This document shows positions 26,686-35,570 of a stretch of 64,000 nt of DNA, piece after piece. The stretch comes from Deltaproteobacteria bacterium (lineage in GTDB: Bacteria > Myxococcota_A > Polyangia > Polyangiales > Ga0077539): the NCBI GenBank assembly GCA_030694465.1, contig JAUXYJ010000088.1, positions 103,392-167,391 of the forward strand, in the 5' to 3' direction. A program made the position numbers and the translations under genes. Under the pieces are notes generated by a model, which was not told where the DNA came from, searched no databases, and worked only from the letters and a program-made list of their open reading frames with translations. Every line of letters begins with the position of its first letter. The stretch's first letter is position 1.

Positions 26686-27977
26686 CGGGGCCGGATGGGA
26701 GTAATGCCCAGGTCAATGCACGCGCTCACAAGAGACATCGCGTGCTTTTCGCCTAAGATCGCGAGGATGCGGCCCACGTTTGCTCGAAGCGTGTTGCTCT
26801 GTCGAAGCTCGGCGACGCGTCCGTGCTGGCGCAGGTGCGCCACCAGCGCCTGGACGATGAGCTGAACGCGATAGCGCTGCAGCGGGCTCTGCGACCACCG
26901 GGTGAGCTTGGACTCAAAGGCGCTCCCGTTGGACGCGGTCAACAGCTCGCCGGGCGTGAACTCTACGAGCACCGCGGCGGTCGCATTGTGGGCGAGCGCG
27001 TCTTGGAGCGAATCGCGCAGATCTCCTGCAATTTTTCCCATAAATCGCTCAAACGCCGCCGTCGAAAACTCCCCCCGCTCTGCCATCACCGCGATCTCTG
27101 GGCTCTTGAGCACGTCGCGCATCCGAGAGACCAGCTCCTCGAGCGCGTCGACGCGACCGCCCGCTGTCAGCTCACGCACGCGCCGCTCGGCAGGTGAGCC
27201 CTCGTCAAAACTGCGCAAGATCGCCCGCGGATCGAGCCCTACGCTGTCGACGGTGTCTTCGCTCGCCGCTCGCACGAGCTCGGACCACGCCGCGGGCAAA
27301 AATCCACACAGCGCGTCATGCACCAGCGATCGATCCGCGCGCTCTTTGGTCGTCATGGCCGCGAGGATTTCACCTGCATAGGTCCAGCTCCTGGGACTCA
27401 CCTCATCGAGGGCGCGCGAGTGTTCGCGCACGACCCGCACGATCGCTGGGTGCACGCGGTGCTCGGACGCCCAATCAAGCCACGCGCCGCGATCGGCGCG
27501 CGCGCGCACCGTGAGAAATCGCGCTTGGAGTGCTCGATCAAGGGGCGTCACGTGATACTCGCCAGTTGGCGGATTCGTGAGCGCAAAGCAGACCCAGTCA
27601 GGCGGCAATACGTACTGGTGGAGCCTCCGAGCGCTCAAGAGCTGAAGCGCGGGTTGCTGCATGTAGCGCTCTGCACGGTTGAGCTCCTCGAGCACCAAGA
27701 TCCCCGCGCCATTTGTGGGCAAAATGCTTGGCAGCGCGTAGGTCGTCTGGCCCTCTACGATCACCGGCAGACCCACGAGATCCGGAGGCTCTAAGAGCGA
27801 GAGATCGAGCGTCGTGCACCCGATGCCAAGACCCGATGCGAGCGCGCGAATGAGCTCACTCTTGCCGATTCCGGTGGGGCCCTCAATGAGCGCAGGCCGG
27901 CGCGCGCGATACGCGAGAGAGAGCAGCGCAACGAGCTTGGGTCCGATGGCGACTTCGGGAGTAGATGCGTCGGTCAC
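26682..27977 (-). CDS. MoxR-type AAA+ ATPase
   Basis: A 431-residue AAA ATPase. Walker A is IEGPTGIGKSELI (31-43), Walker B is GILVLEELNRAE, sensor 1 is CFALTNPPTGEYH and an arginine-rich DRALQARF follows. The first about 200 residues are the ATPase; the remaining helical part is less conserved. It starts at a GTG that overlaps the stop of the upstream lipoprotein (GTGA) and its stop overlaps the metallopeptidase-VWA gene. MoxR ATPases typically act with VWA partners as chaperones that activate or assemble enzyme complexes. Confidence 0.87.
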   Translation of the reverse strand: MTDASTPEVAIGPKLVALLSLAYRARRPALIEGPTGIGKSELIRALASGLGIGCTTLDLSLLEPPDLVGLPVIVEGQTTYALPSILPTNGAGILVLEELNRAERYMQQPALQLLSARRLHQYVLPPDWVCFALTNPPTGEYHVTPLDRALQARFLTVRARADRGAWLDWASEHRVHPAIVRVVREHSRALDEVSPRSWTYAGEILAAMTTKERADRSLVHDALCGFLPAAWSELVRAASEDTVDSVGLDPRAILRSFDEGSPAERRVRELTAGGRVDALEELVSRMRDVLKSPEIAVMAERGEFSTAAFERFMGKIAGDLRDSLQDALAHNATAAVLVEFTPGELLTASNGSAFESKLTRWSQSPLQRYRVQLIVQALVAHLRQHGRVAELRQSNTLRANVGRILAILGEKHAMSLVSACIDLGITPIRPR

Positions 27978-28621
27978 GGCAATCGCGATAGCACGTCACG
28001 CATCACGCGGGTCGCCAGGTCTCGCGACGACACCGGGTCGCTCCCGTTCTGCACACGGAGCTCGAGCATGCGTGGTCCTCGCCGCGCGGTGAGCATTTTG
28101 CGCTCTGCGTCCCAATACGCCTGCTCGCCAAGCCCTGCCACGAGCTCTTCGCGGGCGTGGGACATCGCGAAGAGCCGCGCAGCCATGGGGCCATCGACCG
28201 AGCGCCGAGGATAGACGCCGAGGCGCACGTCGCCGTCCGAGGACTCTAGGCCCTGCTCGCCCTGCCCGCGCTGACCCGCTTGCAGCGCGAGCGCGTGAGG
28301 ATCGCGCTGGACTCTCGCGGCATTTCGCGACTGAATTTGCTGATAATTCTCGAGTCTCCAGCGGTAGCGACAGGACACCAATCCCGCCACATCGGTCACG
28401 CTCTGGGTCACCGCGCTCGCGCCGGCAAACGAGCGCATGGCGTCGTGCGAGAGCAGCGTACAGGGATGGTCTGCGGGCCATGATGCGCTGGGGGCCGTGT
28501 GTGAGCGGCTCGCTTCGTGAGCCCGTGGTGGCGCGGAGACAGGCTCTGCTGCGCGATCTTGGCACCCAGCCCACACCCCACAGGCGAGCACGAATGTACT
28601 GCAAACAAACTGACGAAACAC
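27974..28621 (-). CDS. Small lipoprotein, first gene of the MoxR operon
   Basis: A 215-residue lipoprotein with signal peptide and canonical lipobox WAGC (Cys20), then a Pro/Ala/Ser-rich spacer. The mature domain begins CTLLSHDAMRSFAGASAV and has a later Cys in LVSCRYRW, a pattern that recalls actinobacterial DUF3558 lipoproteins; that likeness is weak. It begins at GTG 28621 and overlaps the ATPase gene by 4 bases, so an outer-membrane protein is coexpressed with the cytoplasmic ATPase/VWA pair. Function unknown. Confidence 0.72.
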   Translation of the reverse strand: MFRQFVCSTFVLACGVWAGCQDRAAEPVSAPPRAHEASRSHTAPSASWPADHPCTLLSHDAMRSFAGASAVTQSVTDVAGLVSCRYRWRLENYQQIQSRNAARVQRDPHALALQAGQRGQGEQGLESSDGDVRLGVYPRRSVDGPMAARLFAMSHAREELVAGLGEQAYWDAERKMLTARRGPRMLELRVQNGSDPVSSRDLATRVMRDVLSRLP

Positions 28622-28726
28622 CTGGCAAAGACCCTCTGCTGTGAGTCACTGAATCCAAAGCATGCGCCGCGCGCGAAGCGCTTGCGCTTGGCGCAGGATC
28701 GTCGCACAACGCGTGGCATAACCACG

Positions 28727-29620
28727 ATGACAATGGACGAAAGAGCCCAGCGCGAAGCCCACCAATTGCGAACCGCTGTGGGAGTTTGGCGGCATTCGGA
28801 CCGCTTGATTGTGGTTCGCGGCGACGAGCGACTGGACTGGATGTCCGGCATGATCACCCAAGAGTGCAAGAGCATGCGCGCGGGCGAGAGTCGCTACGCG
28901 GCCGCTGTCCACGAGAAGGGCAAGCTCTTCGGGGATCTGTTTATCCACTGTGCAAACGACGAGATCTACGTGGTCGCGCCCGAGCAGACCGCGCAGCAGC
29001 TCGTCGAGCACTTTGAGTCCCACATCATCATGGAGGACGTCGAGGTGACGCTAGACCCGATGCTCTGGGTGGTGACCGCGCAGGGCCCTGCGAGTGAGGG
29101 TCTTGAAAACACTGGAAGTTACCTCGCCGATCGCTTGGGCCGCGGCGGCCGTGACTGGATTGTTCGCGACGAAGCGAGCGCCGATGCGTTGGTGCAGACC
29201 TTGGTGAGCCTAGGCGCGACCGCAGTGAGCGAAGAGGGCCGAGAGCTCGCGCGAATCGAGGCTGGGATCCCGCGATTTGGCGTGGATTTTGGCACGACGA
29301 ACTACGTTCAAGAAGCGGACATCACGCGGCGCGCGGTGTCGTTTAACAAGGGGTGCTACGTCGGACAAGAGGTCGTGTGCCGGCTCGAAATGCGCGGCCA
29401 TGTGCGCAGGCAGCTCGTCGCGTTTGTGATGGATGGCGCGCCGCCGCCTCCCGGAACATCCCTCGATCAAGAGACCGGAACGATCACTTCGTCAGCGTTT
29501 TCACAAGAGCTTGGCAAGACCGTAGGCCTCGCGATGGTCAAGTGGGACATCGCCAAAGAGCGCAAGGACATCTCTCTCGCGGGGGTGGTCGGGACGCTCG
29601 TCGAGAGACCCATCCAGTGA
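28727..29620 (+). CDS. ygfZ: YgfZ/GcvT-like folate-binding protein
   Basis: A 297-residue homologue of YgfZ, a tetrahydrofolate-dependent factor for Fe-S cluster enzyme maturation, with the GcvT fold. The family hallmark NKGCYVGQEVVCRLEMRG is present, with the conserved Cys at residue 210. ARIEAGIPRFGVDF and LDWMSGMITQ are also typical. ATG 28727 or 28733 fits the family start; longer in-frame sequence upstream overlaps the divergent promoter region. Its stop overlaps the GTG of the following lipoprotein gene, but a functional link is not evident. Confidence 0.9.
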   Translation: MTMDERAQREAHQLRTAVGVWRHSDRLIVVRGDERLDWMSGMITQECKSMRAGESRYAAAVHEKGKLFGDLFIHCANDEIYVVAPEQTAQQLVEHFESHIIMEDVEVTLDPMLWVVTAQGPASEGLENTGSYLADRLGRGGRDWIVRDEASADALVQTLVSLGATAVSEEGRELARIEAGIPRFGVDFGTTNYVQEADITRRAVSFNKGCYVGQEVVCRLEMRGHVRRQLVAFVMDGAPPPPGTSLDQETGTITSSAFSQELGKTVGLAMVKWDIAKERKDISLAGVVGTLVERPIQ

Positions 29621-30372
29621 GCGCACATGCTCGGCTGACGTTGTGTGTTTGTACAGTGATTTTGCTGTCGAATGTTCATTGTGGGCCGATCGTAGACGAG
29701 ACTCCGTCTGCGCAGGATCCGCTGGGTGACAGGGCGTCGGGGGGCGAGCGAGCGCGCGGGACGGCAGACGCAGGTCTCACGTGGGATTCGGCGACAGACG
29801 CGGCGGCTGACGCCAGGCCCGTCATCGCGCACTTTAGCGACGAGCTCATGCGGCCGGATGCGGGCAGCGCGCGTGAGTCCGGAGTGCAGACCTGGCAAGC
29901 AGACGGCGACGTCGCCGTGGCCGCCGATGCGGGTGTACAAGCGGCCGAGCTGTCCTGGCTCGTGATGCACATCGCGGATGACGCAGACCGGGCTGGCGCG
30001 TCCGGGGCTCCCAATGTGCGCGCGTTGGCGCGCTACGGCGCAGACGGTTTGCGCGCGGTGGTGCCGCTGTTTCGGCTCGGCGACGCGCGGAGGGTCGAGC
30101 AAGCGCGCCACGTGGTCGAGACCCTCGCCCAGCGCGCGTGTCGATCGACCGCGGACCCTGACGCGCCTCGGCGCCTGGTGGCGTGGCTTGACGGCGGCGC
30201 TGCGGTCCTTCGAGCGCCTCGTCCCGGACCGCCGGACCCTCGCTGGCCTTGGCAACGTGGGCCTGAGTGGCCGTGGTCTACCGCAGCGATCGCGCGGCTC
30301 GAGGCGTGGGCCGCGTCGGACCTTGTGTGCGATCCGAGACACCTCGTGGCGCCAGCATCAGGGCGGGAGTGA
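29617..30372 (+). CDS. Lipoprotein-like secreted protein
   Basis: A 251-residue protein that starts at a GTG overlapping the ygfZ stop (GTGA). Its N-terminus (VSAHARLTLCVCTVILLSN) is a signal peptide ending before Cys22, with His in the position before the Cys, so lipidation is plausible but non-canonical. An Asp/Ala-rich spacer runs to about residue 110. The mature part is helical (LSWLVMHIADDADRAG, GLRAVVPLFRLGDARRVEQA), then Trp/Pro-rich (PDPRWPWQRGPEWPWST), with two Cys that may pair. It shares one base with the following methyltransferase gene. I do not recognise the family. Confidence 0.68.
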   Translation: MSAHARLTLCVCTVILLSNVHCGPIVDETPSAQDPLGDRASGGERARGTADAGLTWDSATDAAADARPVIAHFSDELMRPDAGSARESGVQTWQADGDVAVAADAGVQAAELSWLVMHIADDADRAGASGAPNVRALARYGADGLRAVVPLFRLGDARRVEQARHVVETLAQRACRSTADPDAPRRLVAWLDGGAAVLRAPRPGPPDPRWPWQRGPEWPWSTAAIARLEAWAASDLVCDPRHLVAPASGRE

Positions 30373-31304
30373 TGGACCCAGTGTCACCCGCCGAGGCGCA
30401 CTGGAGCTATCTCAGTGTGCTCGCGTGCCCGAGCTGCCATACGCCTCTTTTGCGAGAGAATTTGCAGCTCCGTTGTCAACCCTGCGAGCGAACGTACACA
30501 CGCACCGAGTCGGTCTTGTCGCTGTTTACGCCCGAAGGCGAGCGCGCGATGGCGGGCAGCCACGACGCGCCCTGGTCGCGCTGGCGGGCGGCGATCGAAG
30601 GGCTCGAGACCTGGCGAAAGCGGCAACGCAGGGCTCCTCGGTTATCGAGCAGCTCGCCTGCCGACGTGCACGAAGATGGCACGAGCGATCTCGCGCTTGA
30701 GCGACTGCTCGCTGCGTGTACCGAGGGCATCGATCGCCCGTTGATCGTCGACGTGGGCGCAAAAGACGGTCGCATGGCGGCGAGGTTCTCTCGCCCCGTT
30801 CGGTATCTCGGCGTTGAGCCCTTTGTGCAGGGGGTTCACAGCGAAGACTCGCCGGTCGTACGCGCGCTTGGCGAGTCGCTTCCCCTGCAAAATGGCACGG
30901 TCCATGGGGTCTTGTGCCACGCAGTCTTTGACTACTTCGTCGATGGTGCGCGGGCGCTTGATGAGATGGCGCGCGTCCTCGCGCCGGGCGCAAGCCTCGC
31001 GTTAGTTGTCAGCGTGCTGACCCCTCATGTGGCCCATGCGAGGGCGTCGCACACGCGCGCTGGCCGACTGTGGCATGCCCTCAGCGCGACCCGCGAGGTG
31101 GGCGTGAGGGCGGCCGCGACGCTGCTCCCGCAGGCGCTCTCGCTGACGACCGCGCACACGCAGTTTTACACGCGCAACGAGGTGATGGCGCTTCTCGCGG
31201 CGCGCTTCGAGTTGTGCTCAGTACACGAGCAGCCTACGCGGACGAGCAGCGTGCTGTACATCCACGCACGCAAGCGCACGAAGAAGCGTCTGCCAGTGAT
31301 TTAG
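30372..31304 (+). CDS. SAM-dependent methyltransferase with N-terminal zinc ribbon
   Basis: A 310-residue protein. Residues 16-45 form a Trm112-like zinc ribbon (Cys19, Cys22, Cys35, Cys38: LACPSCHTPL ... LRCQPCERTY). A class I methyltransferase domain follows: VDVGAKDGRMAARF as motif I, GVEPF as motif II and VLCHAVFDYFVDGARALDEM as motif IV, as in type 11 methyltransferases. The start ATG overlaps the previous stop (TGATG) and the gene ends 4 bases into the convergent aminotransferase gene. Similar ribbon/methyltransferase proteins often sit in surface glycan loci, which fits the glycosyltransferase and phosphotransferase genes next door. Substrate unknown. Confidence 0.82.
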   Translation: MDPVSPAEAHWSYLSVLACPSCHTPLLRENLQLRCQPCERTYTRTESVLSLFTPEGERAMAGSHDAPWSRWRAAIEGLETWRKRQRRAPRLSSSSPADVHEDGTSDLALERLLAACTEGIDRPLIVDVGAKDGRMAARFSRPVRYLGVEPFVQGVHSEDSPVVRALGESLPLQNGTVHGVLCHAVFDYFVDGARALDEMARVLAPGASLALVVSVLTPHVAHARASHTRAGRLWHALSATREVGVRAAATLLPQALSLTTAHTQFYTRNEVMALLAARFELCSVHEQPTRTSSVLYIHARKRTKKRLPVI

Positions 31305-32455
31305 CAGAGTGTGCTCACTGCTACGAGGGCGGACTCGAGCGCGTCACAGACACGCAAGAGCTGCTCGTGGGTGAGCAGCGGGTGCAGCGGAAGGGTCAGC
31401 AAGCGCGGGGCCACGGCGTCGGTGACAGGCAGCGTTGCGCGCACAGATTCGTAAGCCGAAAACCGGTGTGTGGGTGGGTAGTGCACCGAGGTCTGGACTC
31501 CGGCGGCGCGCATGTGGGCCATGACCGCGGCGCGGTCGGTGCCTTCGGGCAACAGCACCACAAACAAGTGGTGCACGGATTCGCCGCGCGTGTGCTGCCC
31601 AAACGGAATCACGAGCCTCGCGTGCGGACCAAGTCGCTCACGATACCAGCCCACGCGTTGCGCTCGCGCGATGTTGTTTTCGCTGAGTTTTTGCAGCTGA
31701 ATCATCCCAATGGCCGCGCGCAACTCGTCCATCCTCGCGTTGGTCCCGACGCGCTCGACGTCGTAGGTAAACGCGTGGCCACGGTGACGTTCAAGCGTGC
31801 TTGTCGTCATGCCGTGAGCGCGCGTTCGGCGCAGCCTCTGGGCGAGCTCGGGGTCGTGCGTGGTGAGCATGCCGCCCTCGCCGGTCGTCATGTTCTTGTT
31901 GGCAAAAAACGAGAACGCGCCGATCGCACCGATGCTCCCAAGTCCACGTCCACCCAGCGTCGCGCCTGGCGAATGCGCGCAGTCCTCGACCATCGCGATC
32001 CCCTGCGCCGCTTCGGTGAGGGCGTCAAGGTCGACGGCAAATCCCGCATAGTGCACTGGACAGATGAGCTTGGTTTTCGCCGTTATTTTCTTCGCGACGT
32101 CCGAAGCGCTCAGGGTCAAATCGGTGGGCGATTGCACGTCCGCGAACACCGGCGTCGCGCCACACCGCATCACCGCGTTGGCTGTCGCGACGAAGGTCAG
32201 CGAGGGCACGATCACCTCGTCGCCAGCGCGCACCCCTAGCGCTTCAAACGCCAGCTCAAGACCCACCGTGCAGTTCGCCACTGCGACGGCCTCTACGCCG
32301 CCCACCATGGCGGCAAACGCCTCTTCAAACCGCTGAACGCGCGGCCCTTGCGTGAGCCACCCCCCGCGGACGACCTCGGCCGCTGCCAACGCTTCTTCTT
32401 CGCCAAGGGTGGTCTCGGACAGAGTCACCATCGCCTGCTCGCTGATCGATGTCAC
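31301..32455 (-). CDS. DegT/DnrJ/EryC1/StrS aminotransferase
   Basis: A 384-residue PLP-dependent sugar aminotransferase that converts an NDP-keto-sugar to an amino sugar. Family blocks: GGWLTQGPRVQRFEEAFA, DEVIVPSLTFVATANAV, VEDCAHSPGA and the PLP Lys187 in FSFFANKNMTTGEGGM. HYPPTHRFSAY near 335 is also typical. It is divergent from the glycosyltransferase at 32497 with 41 bases between, so the two may share a control region. No sugar dehydratase lies nearby to reveal the substrate; the CDP-4-keto-6-deoxyglucose locus at 9905-12575 is one possible source. Confidence 0.9.
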   Translation of the reverse strand: MTSISEQAMVTLSETTLGEEEALAAAEVVRGGWLTQGPRVQRFEEAFAAMVGGVEAVAVANCTVGLELAFEALGVRAGDEVIVPSLTFVATANAVMRCGATPVFADVQSPTDLTLSASDVAKKITAKTKLICPVHYAGFAVDLDALTEAAQGIAMVEDCAHSPGATLGGRGLGSIGAIGAFSFFANKNMTTGEGGMLTTHDPELAQRLRRTRAHGMTTSTLERHRGHAFTYDVERVGTNARMDELRAAIGMIQLQKLSENNIARAQRVGWYRERLGPHARLVIPFGQHTRGESVHHLFVVLLPEGTDRAAVMAHMRAAGVQTSVHYPPTHRFSAYESVRATLPVTDAVAPRLLTLPLHPLLTHEQLLRVCDALESALVAVSTLC

Positions 32456-32496
32456 AGTGGGCCTGGGGTATACCCGAAGCGCTCCCGGCTCGCACG

Positions 32497-33525
32497 ATGC
32501 ACATTTTGTCCTGGCCCCGGCCCTATCCGGCCAATCCGTACCTCACGAGGCTCACCGAGGCGTTCGCGCGTCAGGGTGTCAGCTCGCGTTCTCATCGCTA
32601 TCTCGCGGCCCTCGCGCTGCGTCCGACACGCGCACCGTGGCTGCACTTGCACTGGCCCGAGTGGATGCTGCGAGACCCCCATCGCGCACGAGCCTGGGCG
32701 CGCGCGGCGTGGTTCTTTGGGCTGATCGACGCGGCACGGGCGCGCGGGGTTCGCCTCGCCTGGACCGCCCACAACCTGCTCGGTCACGACGAGCCACACT
32801 ACGACCTCGCCCTGCGATTTCGCAGCGCATTTGTGCGTCGCTGCGCGGTAATTCATGGGCACTTCGAGCACGCAGAGACCGACGTGCGCGCCATGGGTTT
32901 TCGAGGGACCTTTGTCTACGCCGGTCACCCCCACGCTTGCGACGACTATCATCCGACCGCGACACGTGAGGTGATCCGTGCGTCGCTGGGGTTTGGATCG
33001 CAACAGCGCGTGATGCTCTGTTTTGGCTCGATGCAGACCTACAAGGGCTTTGATCGCGTCGCGCGTTCGTTTGTGGCCAGCGCGGGTCCTGCGGATCGAT
33101 TGCTGATCGCCGGCAGCACGCCCGATCCCAACGCCCTACGTGCCATCCTTGATGCGCGCAACGGCGACCCGAGAATCACGATTCGCGAGGGATTTCTCAC
33201 GCGAGAGCAGAGCGCTGACCTGGTGATGGCCGCAGACGTGATGGTCCTTGGCTACCGCGCGTTTTACACGTCAGGCACCGCGATGCTCGCGCTCTCGATG
33301 GGCACGCCCCTTGTGGGCCCGCCGATCCATCACCTCGCCGCGATGCGCGATGAGCCCTTTTTTGCACCATTCTCAGAGCCCTCGGACCTGATGCGCGCGG
33401 TCGCCAGGGTCACCACGTCCAGAGCGAGCGCGCGCGAAAGTGCGCAGGCATGGGCTCGACGCTTCACGTACGATGCGCTCGCGACGTCGCTGAGAGACGC
33501 CCTCGCCCACTGCGGCGAAGCGTAG
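32497..33525 (+). CDS. Glycosyltransferase (GT4-like)
   Basis: A 342-residue GT-B glycosyltransferase. It begins MHILSWPRPYPANPYLTRLT; ATG 32497 is chosen because the fold starts here. The nucleotide-binding half shows LCFGSMQTYKGFDRVARSFV, DRLLIAGSTPD, ITIREGFLTREQSADLVMAA and FYTSGTAMLALSMGTPLVGP. The GTAMLALSMG loop corresponds to the donor-binding site of GT4 enzymes. It is followed after 24 bases by the CDP-alcohol phosphotransferase fusion, so a glycolipid or phospho-linked glycan is a likely product. Confidence 0.82.
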   Translation: MHILSWPRPYPANPYLTRLTEAFARQGVSSRSHRYLAALALRPTRAPWLHLHWPEWMLRDPHRARAWARAAWFFGLIDAARARGVRLAWTAHNLLGHDEPHYDLALRFRSAFVRRCAVIHGHFEHAETDVRAMGFRGTFVYAGHPHACDDYHPTATREVIRASLGFGSQQRVMLCFGSMQTYKGFDRVARSFVASAGPADRLLIAGSTPDPNALRAILDARNGDPRITIREGFLTREQSADLVMAADVMVLGYRAFYTSGTAMLALSMGTPLVGPPIHHLAAMRDEPFFAPFSEPSDLMRAVARVTTSRASARESAQAWARRFTYDALATSLRDALAHCGEA

Positions 33526-33549
33526 AGCAAGAGACGCCACGAGGATCTG

Positions 33550-34680
33550 ATGATCGGTGTAGTTATCTGTAGTGATTTTGCAGACCAATCGCTTCTTGGG
33601 CTGTCGCTCTCGAGGCGCTCGGTGCTCGCTCTTCAGGCGGCGGGTGCGAGCGAAATTTTGCTGATCGGCCCCAGCGCGCAGCTGTTTGAGGACGAGCGGC
33701 TGCGAGTCCCGATGCGTGTGGCAGAGCGCTGGCCGATGGGCGACACGTTGGTCGTCGCAGACGGCGTGGCGATTAACCCGGCGACGCTCCACGCCATGAC
33801 CCAAGGTGACGGAGAGCAACGCATGCACGAGGGCCTCGAGTTGCTCTGTGCACGTACGCAACGGTCTGCAAATTCTCTAAGCGAAATCGGGCTCGGCGCC
33901 GCTGTCACGCCGGCCGGTGTCGCGCTCTTTGCGCGCAGCAAGAGCGAGGTCGATCGCGCGCAAAACGCGCTGCTCGCGTCCCTTCGCAAGCGTCAAGATG
34001 GCTGGGTCTCACGCACGATCAACCGGAGGCTATCGCTCGCGATCACTCGATCTCTTACGCAAAGCACGATCCGCCCCAATCAGCTCTCGGCTGCCATCAT
34101 GGTCCTCGGCGCCTCAAGCGGGATCTTCGCGGCCTTGGGGGGCCCTCTTGGGCTCGCGCTGGGGGGGGTGCTCTTTCAAGCGCAGAGCGTCTTGGATGGC
34201 TGCGACGGAGAGCTGTCTAGGCTCACATTCAGGGGCTCACGTGCGGGCGAGTGGCTCGATACCGTGGGCGATGATCTTACGAACTATAGCTTTTTCGCAG
34301 GCGCATCGCTTGGGCTTCGTGCGCTCGGAGCGCCGGCCTGGGTGTGGGTCGCCGGACTCGTGGGCGTGCTCGTCGGGGTGGTCGCGAGCCTGATCGAGTA
34401 CCGCTATTTGGTCTCGATCGGCTCGGGCGACCTGCTCAAATATCCGCTCGGTTTTGGCGAAGACCCTGATCGCCCTGCGGACCCTTCGATCGTGCAAAAG
34501 ATCCTCGGCGCGTTTCGGCCGATGTTCAAACGAGACTTCTTCGCGCTCGCGACGATGTTCGCGGCCCTCGTGGGGCCCGGCGCGCTGGGGGGCGCGCTTG
34601 TGCTCTTTGCCGCAGGCGCCACGGCGACGTTAACCGCTGTTTTGGCGAGCGAAATCCGTCGCGCTCGCACGACCGCGTGA
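33550..34680 (+). CDS. CDP-alcohol phosphotransferase (DIPPS-like) with degenerate nucleotidyltransferase domain
   Basis: A 376-residue two-domain protein. The C-terminal part (about 150-376) is a CDP-alcohol phosphotransferase with a complete motif from D216 to D241 (LDGCDGELSR ... GEWLDTVGDD; the usual AR is SR). DGWVSRTINRRLSLAITRSL before it and NQLSAAIMVLGASSGIF after closely recall the DIPPS half of archaeal IPCT/DIPPS, which makes di-myo-inositol phosphate. The N-terminal 145 residues follow a nucleotidyltransferase outline (LSRRSVLALQAAGASEILLI, DTLVVADGVAI) but lack the GxGxR nucleotide loop, so this domain is probably inactive. An active cytidylyltransferase of the same type is at 4396-6375. 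Confidence 0.85.
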   Translation: MIGVVICSDFADQSLLGLSLSRRSVLALQAAGASEILLIGPSAQLFEDERLRVPMRVAERWPMGDTLVVADGVAINPATLHAMTQGDGEQRMHEGLELLCARTQRSANSLSEIGLGAAVTPAGVALFARSKSEVDRAQNALLASLRKRQDGWVSRTINRRLSLAITRSLTQSTIRPNQLSAAIMVLGASSGIFAALGGPLGLALGGVLFQAQSVLDGCDGELSRLTFRGSRAGEWLDTVGDDLTNYSFFAGASLGLRALGAPAWVWVAGLVGVLVGVVASLIEYRYLVSIGSGDLLKYPLGFGEDPDRPADPSIVQKILGAFRPMFKRDFFALATMFAALVGPGALGGALVLFAAGATATLTAVLASEIRRARTTA

Positions 34681-34683
34681 GCG

Positions 34684-35469
34684 CTATCGTGTCGCGATCG
34701 TAAACTCTGCCCCGCCGAGCGTGCAGCGAAACTCAAAGCGCATCGCGGTGACCTGCGCAGCGGTGAGCCGCACAGGCGCGAGCGCACAAATGGTGTCATC
34801 GAAGGCCGTGTCGTCGTCGAGGAGCCGCACTCGAAGCTGCCCGCCCATCAGCTCGGTGGTGTTGATCCCGGTCATAAACCTGTGGTTCCACGACGGCGCG
34901 ATCGTGTTGGCGATAAACGGCGAGCACTCTTCGCGTCCGGTGCCCACGGTGATGCAGACCTTGGGATCAGGTAGCCGAAAGGTCATGTTGATCCCGCTGT
35001 CCCACTGACCGCCCGAGCCGTTGAGCATCGAGACGTCCCCCTGGACCGCCGTCATAATCCACATGCCCGAGGTCGGCCCACCAAGCACACACATCCCTGC
35101 AGAATTGCAGACGGATCCACCCCCGCAGGTGCCGCACGTCCCACCGCAACCATCGGGCCCACAAGCCCGTCCACTGCACGACGGGACACACGCATCTTGG
35201 GGCGGAGGCGCGCTGTCTGCAGCGGTCGCGGCGTCGCTCTCGACCGAGGCCTCAGGCGCCACCGGGACATCGATGAGGGGGGGCGAGGTGTCTTCGAAGA
35301 CGGCGCTGTCTTCGGGCTCCATCGCGTCCTGCGGAGGCGCCGCGCGATCGACCGCGGTGACATCGCGAGGTGTGACATCCGACAGGATCATGGGCTCGCC
35401 GCAGCCCGAGACCGATGCGAGCGCCGACAGCGCCAAGAGACCAAGACAAGCTCCACTGAGAAATCGCAT
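34684..35469 (-). CDS. Cys-rich-linker lipoprotein
   Basis: A 261-residue lipoprotein: signal peptide with canonical lipobox VSGC (Cys23), then an Asp/Pro/Ala spacer. A Cys/Gly-rich module, CVPSCSGRACGPDGCGGTCG continuing with CGGG, lies around 93-117 and is common in myxobacterial surface proteins. The C-terminal domain (about 130-261) is beta-rich (SGMWIMTAVQGDVSML, GGQLRVRLLDDDTAFDD) with paired Cys. It converges with the phosphotransferase gene at a 3-base gap. Role unknown, probably structural or ligand-binding at the surface. Confidence 0.8.
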   Translation of the reverse strand: MRFLSGACLGLLALSALASVSGCGEPMILSDVTPRDVTAVDRAAPPQDAMEPEDSAVFEDTSPPLIDVPVAPEASVESDAATAADSAPPPQDACVPSCSGRACGPDGCGGTCGTCGGGSVCNSAGMCVLGGPTSGMWIMTAVQGDVSMLNGSGGQWDSGINMTFRLPDPKVCITVGTGREECSPFIANTIAPSWNHRFMTGINTTELMGGQLRVRLLDDDTAFDDTICALAPVRLTAAQVTAMRFEFRCTLGGAEFTIATR

Positions 35470-35570
35470 GCTTCATGGTGCCGCGTCTCGCGCGTGCTGT
35501 CATCGCTTGATCCGACGCCATCGCATGCCTTCGTGCGTCCTAGGCTTGTCGCGAGCGCACCGTTGGGAGT

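Noticed and set aside
31070..32239. A 389-codon plus-strand frame opposite the DegT aminotransferase
   Set aside because: The minus-strand reading contains all aminotransferase motifs, including the PLP lysine; the plus frame has no motif and is Arg/Val/Gly-rich.
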